Positions 1 to 7,764 of a stretch of DNA of 34,410 nt are shown one piece after another (the stretch's first letter is position 1; each line of letters opens with the position of its first letter). This stretch comes from Fen-1362 sp964597035 (GTDB lineage: Bacteria; Planctomycetota; Phycisphaerae; Sedimentisphaerales; Anaerobacaceae). A program made the translations under genes and the position numbers. The stretch spans positions 1 to 34,410 of the forward strand of contig CAZQWM010000025.1 in assembly GCA_964597035.1 (NCBI GenBank). The letters are read 5' to 3'. The notes below the pieces were generated by a model that ran no database searches, was not told where the DNA came from, and was given only the letters and a program-made list of their open reading frames with translations.

Positions 1-2
1 AC

Positions 3-320
3 TCGGTTGGCAAGCCAAGCTGCTGGTGCGGTTCTAACACCAGTCCGGCCTGGCCATATCAGTGCGACGGTGATGCGGACAACACAACTGGCGGTGGTTT
101 TTCGAAGTATCGTGTTTACACCGCTGACGCTACTCTCTTGTCCAATAACTGGAAGGCGAAAAACACAACCCCTGGTTGGAATCCGTGTGCAGACTTCGAC
201 CATCTACCAGGCGGTGGTTTCTCGAAGTATCGTGTTTACACAGGTGACGCTACCGTCTTGTCCAATAACTGGCTGAAGAAGGATACGGATCTTGCTGCTG
301 ACTGCCCGAGAGTGGATTAA
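3..320 (+). CDS. C-terminal end of a secreted protein with a duplicated dockerin-like repeat (truncated by window start)
   Basis: The frame is open from base 3 to the TAA at 318-320, so only the last 105 residues are present. They hold two copies of a repeat of about 45 residues: a Cys-x-x-Asp calcium-loop-like start, then GGGFSKYRVYT, then DAT-(L/V)-LSNNW. The second copy follows a CADFDH motif and the protein ends in a short Cys-containing tail. Paired repeats of this kind, with a regularly placed Trp, are typical of dockerin-like tails on secreted planctomycete proteins (family knowledge from memory). The two DNA copies are close to identical across GGTTT-TCGAAGTATCGTGTTTACAC, suggesting recent duplication or gene conversion. 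What the missing N-terminal part does cannot be told. Confidence 0.75.
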   Translation, partial: SVGKPSCWCGSNTSPAWPYQCDGDADNTTGGGFSKYRVYTADATLLSNNWKAKNTTPGWNPCADFDHLPGGGFSKYRVYTGDATVLSNNWLKKDTDLAADCPRVD

Positions 321-392
321 GCATCGCAATGTAAAGAAACAAAGAAACTATGAATTATCTGACTTTTGATTGATATGAAGAAGGAGGATGAA

Positions 393-950
393 ATGAAGAA
401 GTTGTTAGCTTTAATGATAGTTTTGGCAATGGCCGGTATGGCCAATGCAGCCCTGATGATTTCAGTGGATGGCGTGGTTGACCCGCCGGATACCCAGATT
501 GAGATTTACCCCAGCGATGAGGTAATAATCGATGTGCACGCATTGGCCCACGAGGGGTATTTTGGCGGCGTCCTTTTTGTCAATGGCCCCGCCACGCTTG
601 TGGGTGCAGGAGGTACACTTTGGGGAGATGGTGCTATCAGAGACATCATTCAACCTGAACTGCAGGACTGGATTGATGGTATGGCTGGTATGGGTTATCC
701 CGGAATCACCAGCGTCGTAGAGTTTCAGCTTGTAGACCTCGTGGACCCCTACGACCCTATTCCTGACGGCTTGGTTATGGACGGGATTGTTCTCCACTGC
801 TTAGCTGAAGGCGATGTAATAGTTGGTCTGATGGATGGCGACGATTACGCGATTCTTGATGAGGTCGTCATTCACCAGATTCCTATTCCTGAGCCGATGA
901 CCATTGCACTGCTCGGTCTCGGCGGGCTGTTGCTGCGTCGTCGCAAATAA
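393..950 (+). CDS. PEP-CTERM sorting-domain protein, paralogue A
   Basis: A 185-residue exported protein. The ATG at 393 is preceded by AAGGAGG (381-387) and starts a classic signal peptide (KK, hydrophobic stretch, ANA cleavage site near residue 19). A TTG-started extension from 366 is open but has no purpose. The body is acidic and rich in beta-forming residues, with motifs MISVDGVVDPPDTQ and VVEFQLVDLVDP resembling cohesin-like surface domains (weak resemblance only). The C-terminus is PIPEP, a Gly/Leu membrane segment, then LLRRRK: the PEP-CTERM tripartite signal recognised by exosortases. The product is expected to be exported, cleaved and attached or released at the surface, but the ligand or role is unknown. 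A close paralogue lies at 1666-2226. A terminator follows directly. Confidence 0.88.
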   Translation: MKKLLALMIVLAMAGMANAALMISVDGVVDPPDTQIEIYPSDEVIIDVHALAHEGYFGGVLFVNGPATLVGAGGTLWGDGAIRDIIQPELQDWIDGMAGMGYPGITSVVEFQLVDLVDPYDPIPDGLVMDGIVLHCLAEGDVIVGLMDGDDYAILDEVVIHQIPIPEPMTIALLGLGGLLLRRRK

Positions 951-989
951 GACGGCTGCAATTGCCAAAAAACAGCTTTAGCTGTTATA

Positions 990-1021
990 GAGGCAAGTCT
1001 TCGGACTTGCCTCTTTTTTTT
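990..1021 (+). terminator. Rho-independent terminator after PEP-CTERM gene A
   Basis: A perfect 10-bp stem (GAGGCAAGTC at 990-999 with GACTTGCCTC at 1004-1013), a TTCG tetraloop, and eight T residues. Nearly the same hairpin closes paralogue B at 2264-2292, so the terminator was duplicated with the gene. Confidence 0.93.
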
Positions 1022-1135
1022 GATTCAAACCTCCCCACAAAGCGTCCCGGTCTGCAAAGGCCCGAAAATGCCCTATAGTGCTACATAACTCATCAATCAC
1101 CAAGTTGAGACAACCTGTCCTTTCTGCCCTGCATA

Positions 1136-1164
1136 GCCCTTCGTAGCTTTAAGCGAAGAAGGGC
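1136..1164. repeat. Short palindromic repeat, GTAGC...GCGAA type
   Basis: Stem GCCCTTC/GAAGGGC, internal GTA and GAA bulges, inner stem GCTT/AAGC. The same design recurs inside the histidine kinase gene at 31354-31379 (same stem CCCTTC/GAAGGG) and downstream of it at 30611-30636 (stem CCGGC/GCCGG). Confidence 0.7.
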
Positions 1165-1204
1165 GAATCCGAAGAAAGTTATAAACTATCTCAAAACGAA
1201 ATAT

Positions 1205-1231
1205 GTCATTCTGAGCGCAGCGAAGAATCTC
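1205..1231. repeat. Short dispersed palindrome (ATTCTGAGCGCAGCGAAGAAT type)
   Basis: Imperfect palindrome with ATTCT/AGAAT arms round a GAGCGCAGCGA core. From memory this is a repeat seen dispersed in many environmental bacterial genomes; only one copy is in this window. Confidence 0.5.
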
Positions 1232-1337
1232 GTATTTGCCCGCGCCGAACCTAACGCTATGCTCAGGATGTCAGCTCCACGGACTACTATCCGCAAAAAG
1301 GCGACCTAAAATTTTTTTGAAAATCCCGAAATTTCTC

Positions 1338-1366
1338 TTGCATTAACCTCCCCCGTATGGTATCAT
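1338..1366 (+). promoter_or_regulatory. Sigma-70-type promoter for PEP-CTERM gene B
   Basis: TTGCAT (1338-1343), 17-base spacer, TATCAT (1361-1366), with an A/T tract at 1309-1325 upstream. The -10 box lies in a small palindrome CGTATGGTATCATACG (1354-1369), which could be an operator. The motif-bearing leader begins a few bases downstream, as at the second PEP-CTERM locus. Confidence 0.65.
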
Positions 1367-1372
1367 ACGGTC

Positions 1373-1460
1373 ATCTCATGGGGATGAGATAACTCTTCAA
1401 GAACTTGGGGGAAGAGAAAACTCACGTGTAATGGCTTTTTGTGCGTCTTTACAGCTCCTG
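1373..1460 (+). promoter_or_regulatory. Leader RNA element of PEP-CTERM gene B (GAAAACTCAC motif, copy 1)
   Basis: The transcript should begin with a 7-bp hairpin, ATCTCAT GGGG ATGAGAT (1373-1390). It continues into a purine-rich motif CTTGGGGGAAGAG (1404-1416) and AAAACTCAC (1417-1425), then about 21 bases and CTTTACA. The same order (G-rich run, GAAAACTCAC, 21-24 bases, CTTT then ACA) appears twice in the leader of the second PEP-CTERM cluster (25856-25979). About 200 further leader bases precede the gene. They include a 14-codon frame at 1571-1615 with a GAAAGGAGGA ribosome site placed unusually close to its ATG, which may be a leader peptide or nothing. I recognise no described riboswitch here. 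Confidence 0.5.
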
Positions 1461-1665
1461 TGTATTTTGGGGCTATTTGCACGGCTGCTTTGCAGGAAGT
1501 GTTCTGATTAACTGTTTACGGATAGATTGTGATTCGATGTTAACTATGACGGCGACATTTGAAAGGAGGAATGATAAACGACGAACAGTCTTTTGTGATT
1601 GTGATATTACCGTGAGAAACCGTTATTTTGATGTAAATGAAAACTTTTGTGAAAGGAGTAACGTG

Positions 1666-2226
1666 ATGAGAAAGTTGTTGGTTCTGATGATAGTACTCGC
1701 GATAGCGGGTATGGCCGATGCGGCACTGATGCTTTCTGCTGATGGCGTTGTTGACCCGCCGGATACACAGGTAAGTGTTCTGACCGGGAGTCAGGTGGTA
1801 ATTGATGTGCACGCAATGGGACAGGGTGGGGATTATTTCGGCGGCGACATTTTTGTCACAGGCCCCGCCACACTTGTTGGTGCAGGAGGTACAGTGTGGG
1901 GAGATGGTGCTATCAGAGACATCGTTCAACCTGAACTGCAGGACTGGATCGATGGACTTGAAGGTTTGGGTTATCTTGGGGTCACCAGCGTCGTAGAGTT
2001 TCAGCTTGTAGACCTCGTGGACCCCTATGAGGACATTCCTGACGGCAAGGTTGTGGACTTGATTACTCTTCAATGCTTAGGAGTAGGTGATGCGACGGTT
2101 TATATTATGAACGGCGACGATTACTCAATTGCTGACTCGATTATTATTCACCAGATTCCTATTCCTGAGCCGGTGACCATTGCACTGCTCGGTCTTGGCG
2201 GGCTGCTGCTGCGTCGTCGCAAATAA
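1666..2226 (+). CDS. PEP-CTERM sorting-domain protein, paralogue B
   Basis: A 186-residue paralogue of the protein at 393-950, collinear over its whole length. The ATG at 1666 has AAAGGAG (1652-1658) at good spacing and begins a signal peptide ending ADA. The frame stays open upstream to 1441, but that extension is Cys-rich and unlike a leader sequence, so it is rejected. The body shares VDPPDTQ, TGPATLVGAGGT, WGDGAIRDI and VTSVVEFQLVDLVDPY with paralogue A. The C-terminus is PIPEP, a hydrophobic Gly/Leu segment and LLRRRK, the exosortase signal. The middle third of the two genes is almost identical at the DNA level while the signal peptide and late body differ more, which fits tandem duplication with later gene conversion. 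The UUCG terminator follows. Confidence 0.9.
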   Translation: MRKLLVLMIVLAIAGMADAALMLSADGVVDPPDTQVSVLTGSQVVIDVHAMGQGGDYFGGDIFVTGPATLVGAGGTVWGDGAIRDIVQPELQDWIDGLEGLGYLGVTSVVEFQLVDLVDPYEDIPDGKVVDLITLQCLGVGDATVYIMNGDDYSIADSIIIHQIPIPEPVTIALLGLGGLLLRRRK

Positions 2227-2263
2227 GACGCCTGTGGCATAAGAACAAGATTTGACTATACAG

Positions 2264-2292
2264 GGGCAAGTCTTCGGACTTGCCCTTTTTTT
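2264..2292 (+). terminator. Rho-independent terminator after PEP-CTERM gene B
   Basis: A 9-bp stem GGGCAAGTC/GACTTGCCC (2264-2272 with 2277-2285), TTCG loop, seven T residues. Sequence copy of the terminator at 990-1021. Confidence 0.92.
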
Positions 2293-2385
2293 ATTTGCGA
2301 TTTGTCAAGACGTTTGCTAAAGTCTCGACAGATTTATTTTATTGGCAACGTCGAACAAAGAAAGCAGTTAAACGGATTATAACAA

Positions 2386-2967
2386 ATGAGAAACGTAACA
2401 ATTGTTTTTGTCTTTATTATTTGCTTGCTTGCCAGCGGATGCGGCAGGTCGGTTGCGGGTAACAAGACCGAAAGACAGGATGTGTGGCAGTCGGCGAAAA
2501 CGTTTCCTTCTTTCGCCGCGGGGACCTGGCAGCAGAAAGAAGGCTACTGGAAGATAGTTATCGAGCCGAACGGCGTGGTAAGCTCAGTAGTAATACCGCT
2601 TTCGTCGGCAAAGATTAGACCTCATCAGACGACCAAAGTGGAAATGAAGGATGGTAGTTTTAGCACGTTCACGGGCGGGGATATCATTGCAGAATGCAAC
2701 CCCGTAACGAGAGAGTTGTCCGTCGTAGTGGAGACTAGGGAATTCCACATCAGATTCCTTCATAATCGAATAGACGGCAACAGACTCGATAGCTTCAGCG
2801 GCCCTGTTTCGCAGGACGGCAAGATTTGGAAGCCCGGCTGGATAGAAATATTCGACTATGGCCCGGAAATGCCGCAGGATGAGAATGATATATTCGTTGA
2901 GCCGATTATATTTGATAAGGTCGCATCACAGACAAAGCTGACCGAGCAGAACGCACCGGAAGATTGA
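2386..2967 (+). CDS. Small lipoprotein of unknown function
   Basis: 193 residues. The N-terminus has a short positive start, a hydrophobic run and the lipobox LASGC, giving a lipidated cysteine at residue 19, so the protein should be membrane-anchored on the outer face. The mature part is beta-rich and soluble, with motifs GTWQQKEGYWKIVIEPNG and IWKPGWIEIFDYGPEMP; no domain is recognised. A weak promoter, TTGCTA-N17-TTTTAT (2314-2342), lies upstream after the terminator of the PEP-CTERM gene. It converges with the beta-helix gene on the other strand, with only three bases between the stops. The ATG at 2386 is chosen because it directly starts the signal peptide. No clear ribosome site is visible. 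Confidence 0.7.
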   Translation: MRNVTIVFVFIICLLASGCGRSVAGNKTERQDVWQSAKTFPSFAAGTWQQKEGYWKIVIEPNGVVSSVVIPLSSAKIRPHQTTKVEMKDGSFSTFTGGDIIAECNPVTRELSVVVETREFHIRFLHNRIDGNRLDSFSGPVSQDGKIWKPGWIEIFDYGPEMPQDENDIFVEPIIFDKVASQTKLTEQNAPED

Positions 2968-2970
2968 TTG

Positions 2971-5805
2971 CTATTGCTGGTACCAGCCAGCCGTCCAGAG
3001 CCATTGCTCGGCTAATATGGCGTAATCAAGCAAATCAATAATTTCGTCTTGGTGAAAATCGCTCTGCAATTCGGGGCCGGTCAGCAGCCATTCATCAATT
3101 AGCGCTGAGAGCTCCGGATACGCCACAATGCCGTCCTCGTCGAAGTCAAAGGGATTCATCACCATCTCATCAGCGCCCATATCAACGGCTGTGTCAAAAA
3201 TACGCTGCTCACCATCTACATCGCCGGTCAAAAACGGCGGGATTGAATTATTGTCACCCATATCAATGCACAGCGACGAGGGCGGGAGATGATAATTGCC
3301 CGGCATGAAAAAGTCATCATTCGGGTCGCCCGGATTGTTGATATCCCAGTAGCCGGAATCTACGAAGTTGGGGTCAATATCGATATTACCCTGGCCCCAG
3401 TGGAGCATACAGTTGCCGTCTATGGTGGCCTGCGCCTGGCCTCCCTCGATATCGCTGAACATAATGGTCATTTCGGTACCTATATCATAACCGCCCCAGA
3501 CACGATAAGTGTTAATCAAAGCAATTTGATTGCCGTCGGGGGAGATGTTATCACGGACGATGCAGTTGACCACGAGAGGATTGCTCTCCCTGAATGAGCT
3601 GAGCCCGCCGCCTTCGAGCGAAGTGTTGCCGATGATTGTGCAGTTAAGATATGTGGGGCTTGACCAGTAAGCCGCGATGCCGCCGCCTCGGTGGGCGGCT
3701 GTATTTGCGGTGATAAGACAGTTAGCGATGAAAGCATCGGAGCCATCATGGCAGTAAATGGCTCCACCATGGCGACCTTCACTCTGAGCGTGGTTGTTGG
3801 TGAAAAAGCAGTTGGTGATAGTAGGGCTGGCATTGTACATTGCACAGACGCCGGCTCCGTAGCCTCTGCTCGAGGTGTTGTTGGTTATGATGCAATTGTC
3901 TATGAATGCTTCCGAATAGGTGCAATAAATTGCCCCCCGGCCCCACGAAAAATTGCCGGTTATTATACAGTTCTTTATGGTCGGGCTGCTAACGGAGCAT
4001 CGGATTGCGCCGCCGTCGTAGACTCCGCCGCCGCCAGTTATGGTTAGTCCCGCCACGACTGAATTTGGGCCCTCACCATATCGAAAGTGAAAGCCGCGAT
4101 GCATACTAGTAGCAGAGCCGTTGCTGTCGATTACCGTTGCCTCGATGATACTCCAGTCATTCGGGTCTGTGCTTCGGACCTTAATGGCCTTGCCGTAGAA
4201 TTCAATGTCGCGGTTACCGGTTCCAGTATGTGTGCCTATCGTGACGAGTATTACATCGCTATCGTTACTGTCGTCGATGGCCTGCTGGATTGTCGCGTAA
4301 TCCTTTTGGCTTGTTATGTTCCAGGCGGTTCTGACCTCGTCTGCGCCTATGTCTATACGCTGGCCCATTGGTCGAATATCGCCGTCGTAATCGGTTTCGT
4401 TTGCCTCAGGTGCGTAATTCGGGTCGCCTGCGTTCATACAGGGGCTGTAATAGTCCAGATGATAGTCGTTTGCGTCATTATCGAGGAAGTCAGGGTTTGT
4501 TGATATGTTGCCGTTGATTCCCGTCTGGTCCGGTATAGCAGGTCCGGTTGTCCCATATTCGCTTCCCCACACGTTGTTGTATTTTATTGTAGGATTGGCG
4601 CCCTGCTGGACCCATATTCCCCATCCCCGTCCGTTGCCGGTGATTATGTTGTTGATGATTTCAGGATTGCCGTTGGTGCTGCAGTCTATTCCACCTTTGG
4701 CGTTATCGGCTATGGTGTTATTGACTATTTTGGGGGTGCTGCTGACGACCTGAACTCCTGCACCCGCGTTGTTTTTGTAGATTAGATTATTCCTTATAAC
4801 TCCTGCGCTGCTGTAATAAACTCCAACTCCGGCCCCATTGGTTGATGTATTGTTTCTTATTATGTTTCGTTCGATAAGCGGCTCAGACAGGTAATAGATG
4901 TAGATTCCTCCTCCGCCCAGACTGCTTGCGGAGTTGTATTCTATGAGATTATCTCTGACAGTTGGCCTTGAGCTATAGGTAATATGAACGCCTGCGCCAA
5001 GCATGCTGCTGTTGCCGGTGATTTCGTTTTCTGCAACTAGGCCGTTGCTCCATTGCCGCAGGTGAATGCCCCCGCCGTAGAAGTCTGCCTGGTTATTCTC
5101 GATAACATTGCCGGTTATTGTCGCATCGACGCCCTGAAAGCCGACGATTGCGCCGCCGTCGCCGTGGTCGTCAGCGGGATAGACTGCATTAGGCGGGGCG
5201 AAGCCGTGTTCTACGAGGGCGATGTTGCTAATGAAAGTATTGTCTTTGATTACAGGACTTACATGCACAGGCGGGTCGCTGGGGTTGGCGGGATTTACCG
5301 GGTCGCCGTAGACATATACGCCGCCGCCTTGGCCTGCCGAGTTGCCCGTAAAGACGTTTTTTGAAATCGTGGGTTGGGACATATTGTAACAGACGGCTCC
5401 ACCGCCGCAGCGATTCCAGTAGACCTCGTGGAACTCCCATGCTATCGCCAGCCAGGAACCTGTGCCGCCGGTTATTGTGAAGCCCGTCAGGACCGAGTTT
5501 GTGTCTTCGCCGCTTGCGAATGTGACTGTGCTGCCGAAGTTAGGGTCCGTGGAATTTGAGCCATCGATTATCGTTGCAGCTATGATATTGGGGTCGTTCG
5601 GGTCGGTGGATTGCAGGATAATTGCTTTGCCTTTGAAGTCGATGTTCTCAAGATACGTTCCAGGCGAGACAATGACTGTGTCGCCAACAACAGCGGCATC
5701 AATAGCTGACTGAATGGTATTGTAGTCCGGCGGGACATACAGTACTCCAGCCGAGAGTTGCTGTGCGCAACCCAACAGTATTAACAGGTACCAAACCCTG
5801 TGCAT
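2971..5805 (-). CDS. Secreted two-module right-handed parallel beta-helix protein with dockerin-like tail
   Basis: 944 residues. An AAGGAGG site lies about 11 bases before the ATG. The signal peptide ends near residue 19 (QQLSA). Two tandem beta-helix modules follow. Module 1 (about 20-490) opens with VPPDYNTIQSAIDAA and closes with RIDIGADEV. Module 2 (about 493-885) opens with DYATIQQAIDDS and closes with AVDMGADEM. Between them are many short coils with GGGI, ITGN and NNTI patterns, the hallmark of pectin-lyase-like folds. The last 60 residues, with DFDEDGIVAYPELSALIDEW and LDYAILAEQWLW, are a dockerin-like repeat pair. Such proteins are surface or secreted polysaccharide-binding or -degrading proteins in planctomycetes. 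No catalytic residues can be assigned, so enzymatic activity is unproven. It stands 184 bases from scpB and is probably separately transcribed. Confidence 0.88.
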   Translation of the reverse strand: MHRVWYLLILLGCAQQLSAGVLYVPPDYNTIQSAIDAAVVGDTVIVSPGTYLENIDFKGKAIILQSTDPNDPNIIAATIIDGSNSTDPNFGSTVTFASGEDTNSVLTGFTITGGTGSWLAIAWEFHEVYWNRCGGGAVCYNMSQPTISKNVFTGNSAGQGGGVYVYGDPVNPANPSDPPVHVSPVIKDNTFISNIALVEHGFAPPNAVYPADDHGDGGAIVGFQGVDATITGNVIENNQADFYGGGIHLRQWSNGLVAENEITGNSSMLGAGVHITYSSRPTVRDNLIEYNSASSLGGGGIYIYYLSEPLIERNIIRNNTSTNGAGVGVYYSSAGVIRNNLIYKNNAGAGVQVVSSTPKIVNNTIADNAKGGIDCSTNGNPEIINNIITGNGRGWGIWVQQGANPTIKYNNVWGSEYGTTGPAIPDQTGINGNISTNPDFLDNDANDYHLDYYSPCMNAGDPNYAPEANETDYDGDIRPMGQRIDIGADEVRTAWNITSQKDYATIQQAIDDSNDSDVILVTIGTHTGTGNRDIEFYGKAIKVRSTDPNDWSIIEATVIDSNGSATSMHRGFHFRYGEGPNSVVAGLTITGGGGVYDGGAIRCSVSSPTIKNCIITGNFSWGRGAIYCTYSEAFIDNCIITNNTSSRGYGAGVCAMYNASPTITNCFFTNNHAQSEGRHGGAIYCHDGSDAFIANCLITANTAAHRGGGIAAYWSSPTYLNCTIIGNTSLEGGGLSSFRESNPLVVNCIVRDNISPDGNQIALINTYRVWGGYDIGTEMTIMFSDIEGGQAQATIDGNCMLHWGQGNIDIDPNFVDSGYWDINNPGDPNDDFFMPGNYHLPPSSLCIDMGDNNSIPPFLTGDVDGEQRIFDTAVDMGADEMVMNPFDFDEDGIVAYPELSALIDEWLLTGPELQSDFHQDEIIDLLDYAILAEQWLWTAGWYQQ

Positions 5806-5989
5806 TTCAAACCCGCCTCCTTAACTGCGGCTCTAATTATTATTTATTTTACCGAAACCTGGTGTAAAAGTCCAGTCCTTATAGGCCTGTAGAGCCGGAA
5901 TTGGTCAACTGATGTCGCAAAGAGTGCGAGCTGGCGGCAGTATAGGCAATCTGAAAGACTTTACCGGACTTGTGCACCGCGGAGTCGTG

Positions 5990-6655
5990 TTATTCCGGCG
6001 GCTTTTTTAGCTCCTCGACCTTGGGCAGGTCTTTGAGGGAGTTGAGGCCGAAGACCTCGAGGAATCGCTTCGTTGTGCCGTATAGCAGGGGCCGGCCGAG
6101 CACCTCAGCCCTGCCGACGATTTTGACTAAGCCCTTGTGCATAAGGTTACGAATCATCTCGCCGGCAGCAACGCCCCTGATTGCCTCTATGTCGGCTCGC
6201 ATAATGGGTTGTTTGTAGGAAATGATGGCCAGTGTCTCAAGTGCCGGCTGGCTGAGCTTACTGTCCTCACGTGAGCGAATGAGCTTCTTTAGCCAGTGGC
6301 TATAGACGCTCAGCGTCAGCATCTGGTAGCCGCCGGCGATTTGCTCTATTCGAAACGTATTGTTTTGAGATTTGTATTTTTCGTTCAAGTCATCAATGTG
6401 CCTGCGGAGTTGCTTGGCGTTTGTGCCCACAATCTCGGCCAGTCGGGCCGTTGAAAGTGGTTCGTCGCTGGTAAAGAGCACCGCCTCCACGACGGATTCA
6501 ACTGTCGGCTCCACATCATTCGGCTCCATTGTCTGCGGCCGCTCTTCAACAGCTTCGTCTGAATCGGCCTGCTCAGCCGGAAGCTGGTCCGGCTTTTGTA
6601 TCGGTTCCTGTGCCTGTGATTCGTTATCGACGACGGCTTTTTGCTCCTTGCTCAT
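5990..6655 (-). CDS. scpB: Segregation and condensation protein B
   Basis: 221 residues from the ATG at 6655, which overlaps the stop of the upstream nif3-like gene as ATGA, indicating translational coupling. An ATG four codons earlier is less likely. ScpB is the winged-helix kleisin partner of the SMC-ScpAB condensin that compacts and segregates chromosomes. The core (about 50-215) shows the family pattern: VVEAVLFTSDEPLS, a first winged helix, then LSQPALETLAIISYKQPI and AEIRGV-like ADIEAIRGV, and the second wing ending GRPLLYGTTKRFLEVFGL. The first 50 residues form an acidic, Gln/Glu/Pro-rich extension, probably disordered. Neither scpA nor smc is beside it. It is the last gene of the operon starting at rpmE. 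Confidence 0.95.
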   Translation of the reverse strand: MSKEQKAVVDNESQAQEPIQKPDQLPAEQADSDEAVEERPQTMEPNDVEPTVESVVEAVLFTSDEPLSTARLAEIVGTNAKQLRRHIDDLNEKYKSQNNTFRIEQIAGGYQMLTLSVYSHWLKKLIRSREDSKLSQPALETLAIISYKQPIMRADIEAIRGVAAGEMIRNLMHKGLVKIVGRAEVLGRPLLYGTTKRFLEVFGLNSLKDLPKVEELKKPPE

Positions 6656-7764
6656 AGCTCTTTCCATCTGAATGGGTCAAAATCTTTTTTGCTCACCTTA
6701 ATTGTTACCTCCGGGACCTCTTTTTGCAACTGTCTGACGAACTTTTTCAGTATGAATCTTTCGGAAACACTATGCGAGAGGCACAGACAGGTCAGTCCTG
6801 CCTCCTGAGCCGCTAATGCCTGATGGTGTTTTAGCTCACCGGTGACATACAGGTCTGCCTTGTTGGCGATGACGAGGTTGATAAGCTTGCCGCACGAGCC
6901 GGCGCAAACGGCGGCGGTTTTGACGAGCCGCTTTTGGGGCCCGACGGCGCCCACTGCTTCTGCCCCTGTTTGGCTTTTTATATTGGCGATAATTGTGCTT
7001 AACTGTGCGGGCCTTGCCAGTGTGCCTATCCTGCCCAAGCCGAACCTGTTCTGGTCTTCGGCGAGCCGGAAGATGTCATAAGCGGGCATTTCGTAGGGGT
7101 GGGCCTTCAGCATAGCGGTTATGACGCGGGTAAGCTTTTCCGCGGGCACGATTGTCTCAAACCGAAGTTCGGGCACTTTTTCGAGTGTCCCTCTTCTGCC
7201 GATAGCGGGCCTTGCCCGCTCCAGCGGCAGAAAACTTCCCAGACCCTGAGTAGTGAAGCCACAGTGGCTGTAATTGCCGATGGCACCCGCACCAGCCGCG
7301 AAGACGGCGTCTGCGACTTTGTTTGCATCTTTTAGCGGGACAAAGACCACGAGCTTATAGTTGTTGCCCGTTGGCGTCTGGACATAGTCCCCGATAGGTT
7401 TGGCACCTTTGATACCCACGATTTCCGCCAGCCCGTCGTTGACTCCACCTACGGCTGCGTCAATAGCGGTGTGAAGCGAGAATACTGCTATGTCTGAGCG
7501 AATCAACTCATAGATGGTGCCTGTAGGGCCCTGGGCGTTTATCCGTTTGAGTCCGTCCCAGATAATCGGGTGATAGCTTATGACCAGGTCGGTCTTAAAC
7601 TGTTTCGCCTCACCCAAAACCGCGCGGGTAATATCGATGGTAATAAGGATTTGTTTGACGTCTTTGCCGGCATTTCCGAGCAACAGGCCCACGTTGTCCC
7701 AGCCCTGTGCCAGGCCGAGCGGCACAATCCTTTCGATTGCCTCCGTGATTCGTTCAAGCTTCAT
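6652..7764 (-). CDS. Nif3-like dinuclear metal-centre protein, long form with PII-like insert
   Basis: 370 residues. The start at ATG 7764 (MKLERITEAIERIVP) has a GGGAGAA site and overlaps the end of pabC by 11 bases; a longer frame to 7812 is not needed. The family (YqfO/YbgI, GTP cyclohydrolase I type 2-like in old annotation) forms toroidal hexamers with two metal ions per subunit. Metal-binding motifs are visible: SYHPIIWDG, FSLHTAIDAA with GGVND, and a C-terminal CLSHSVSERF. Between the two halves (about residues 130-240) sits a PII/CutA-like domain beginning YKLVVFVPLKDA and ending KAHPYEMPAYD, as in the Bacillus YqfO form. The true substrate of the family is unsettled. It overlaps scpB downstream. 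Confidence 0.92.
   Translation of the reverse strand: MKLERITEAIERIVPLGLAQGWDNVGLLLGNAGKDVKQILITIDITRAVLGEAKQFKTDLVISYHPIIWDGLKRINAQGPTGTIYELIRSDIAVFSLHTAIDAAVGGVNDGLAEIVGIKGAKPIGDYVQTPTGNNYKLVVFVPLKDANKVADAVFAAGAGAIGNYSHCGFTTQGLGSFLPLERARPAIGRRGTLEKVPELRFETIVPAEKLTRVITAMLKAHPYEMPAYDIFRLAEDQNRFGLGRIGTLARPAQLSTIIANIKSQTGAEAVGAVGPQKRLVKTAAVCAGSCGKLINLVIANKADLYVTGELKHHQALAAQEAGLTCLCLSHSVSERFILKKFVRQLQKEVPEVTIKVSKKDFDPFRWKEL

Larger units (their letters stand above)
1022..1337. other. Intergenic stretch without a gene, carrying two dispersed palindromes
   Basis: No convincing reading frame in about 300 bases. It holds two short palindromic repeats (1136-1164 and 1205-1231) and, at 1309-1325, an A/T tract just upstream of the next promoter that could act as an UP element. 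Confidence 0.6.

Noticed and set aside
1441..1665. In-frame N-terminal extension of PEP-CTERM protein B
   Set aside because: It is Cys-rich, precedes a complete signal peptide, and the ATG at 1666 has its own ribosome site.
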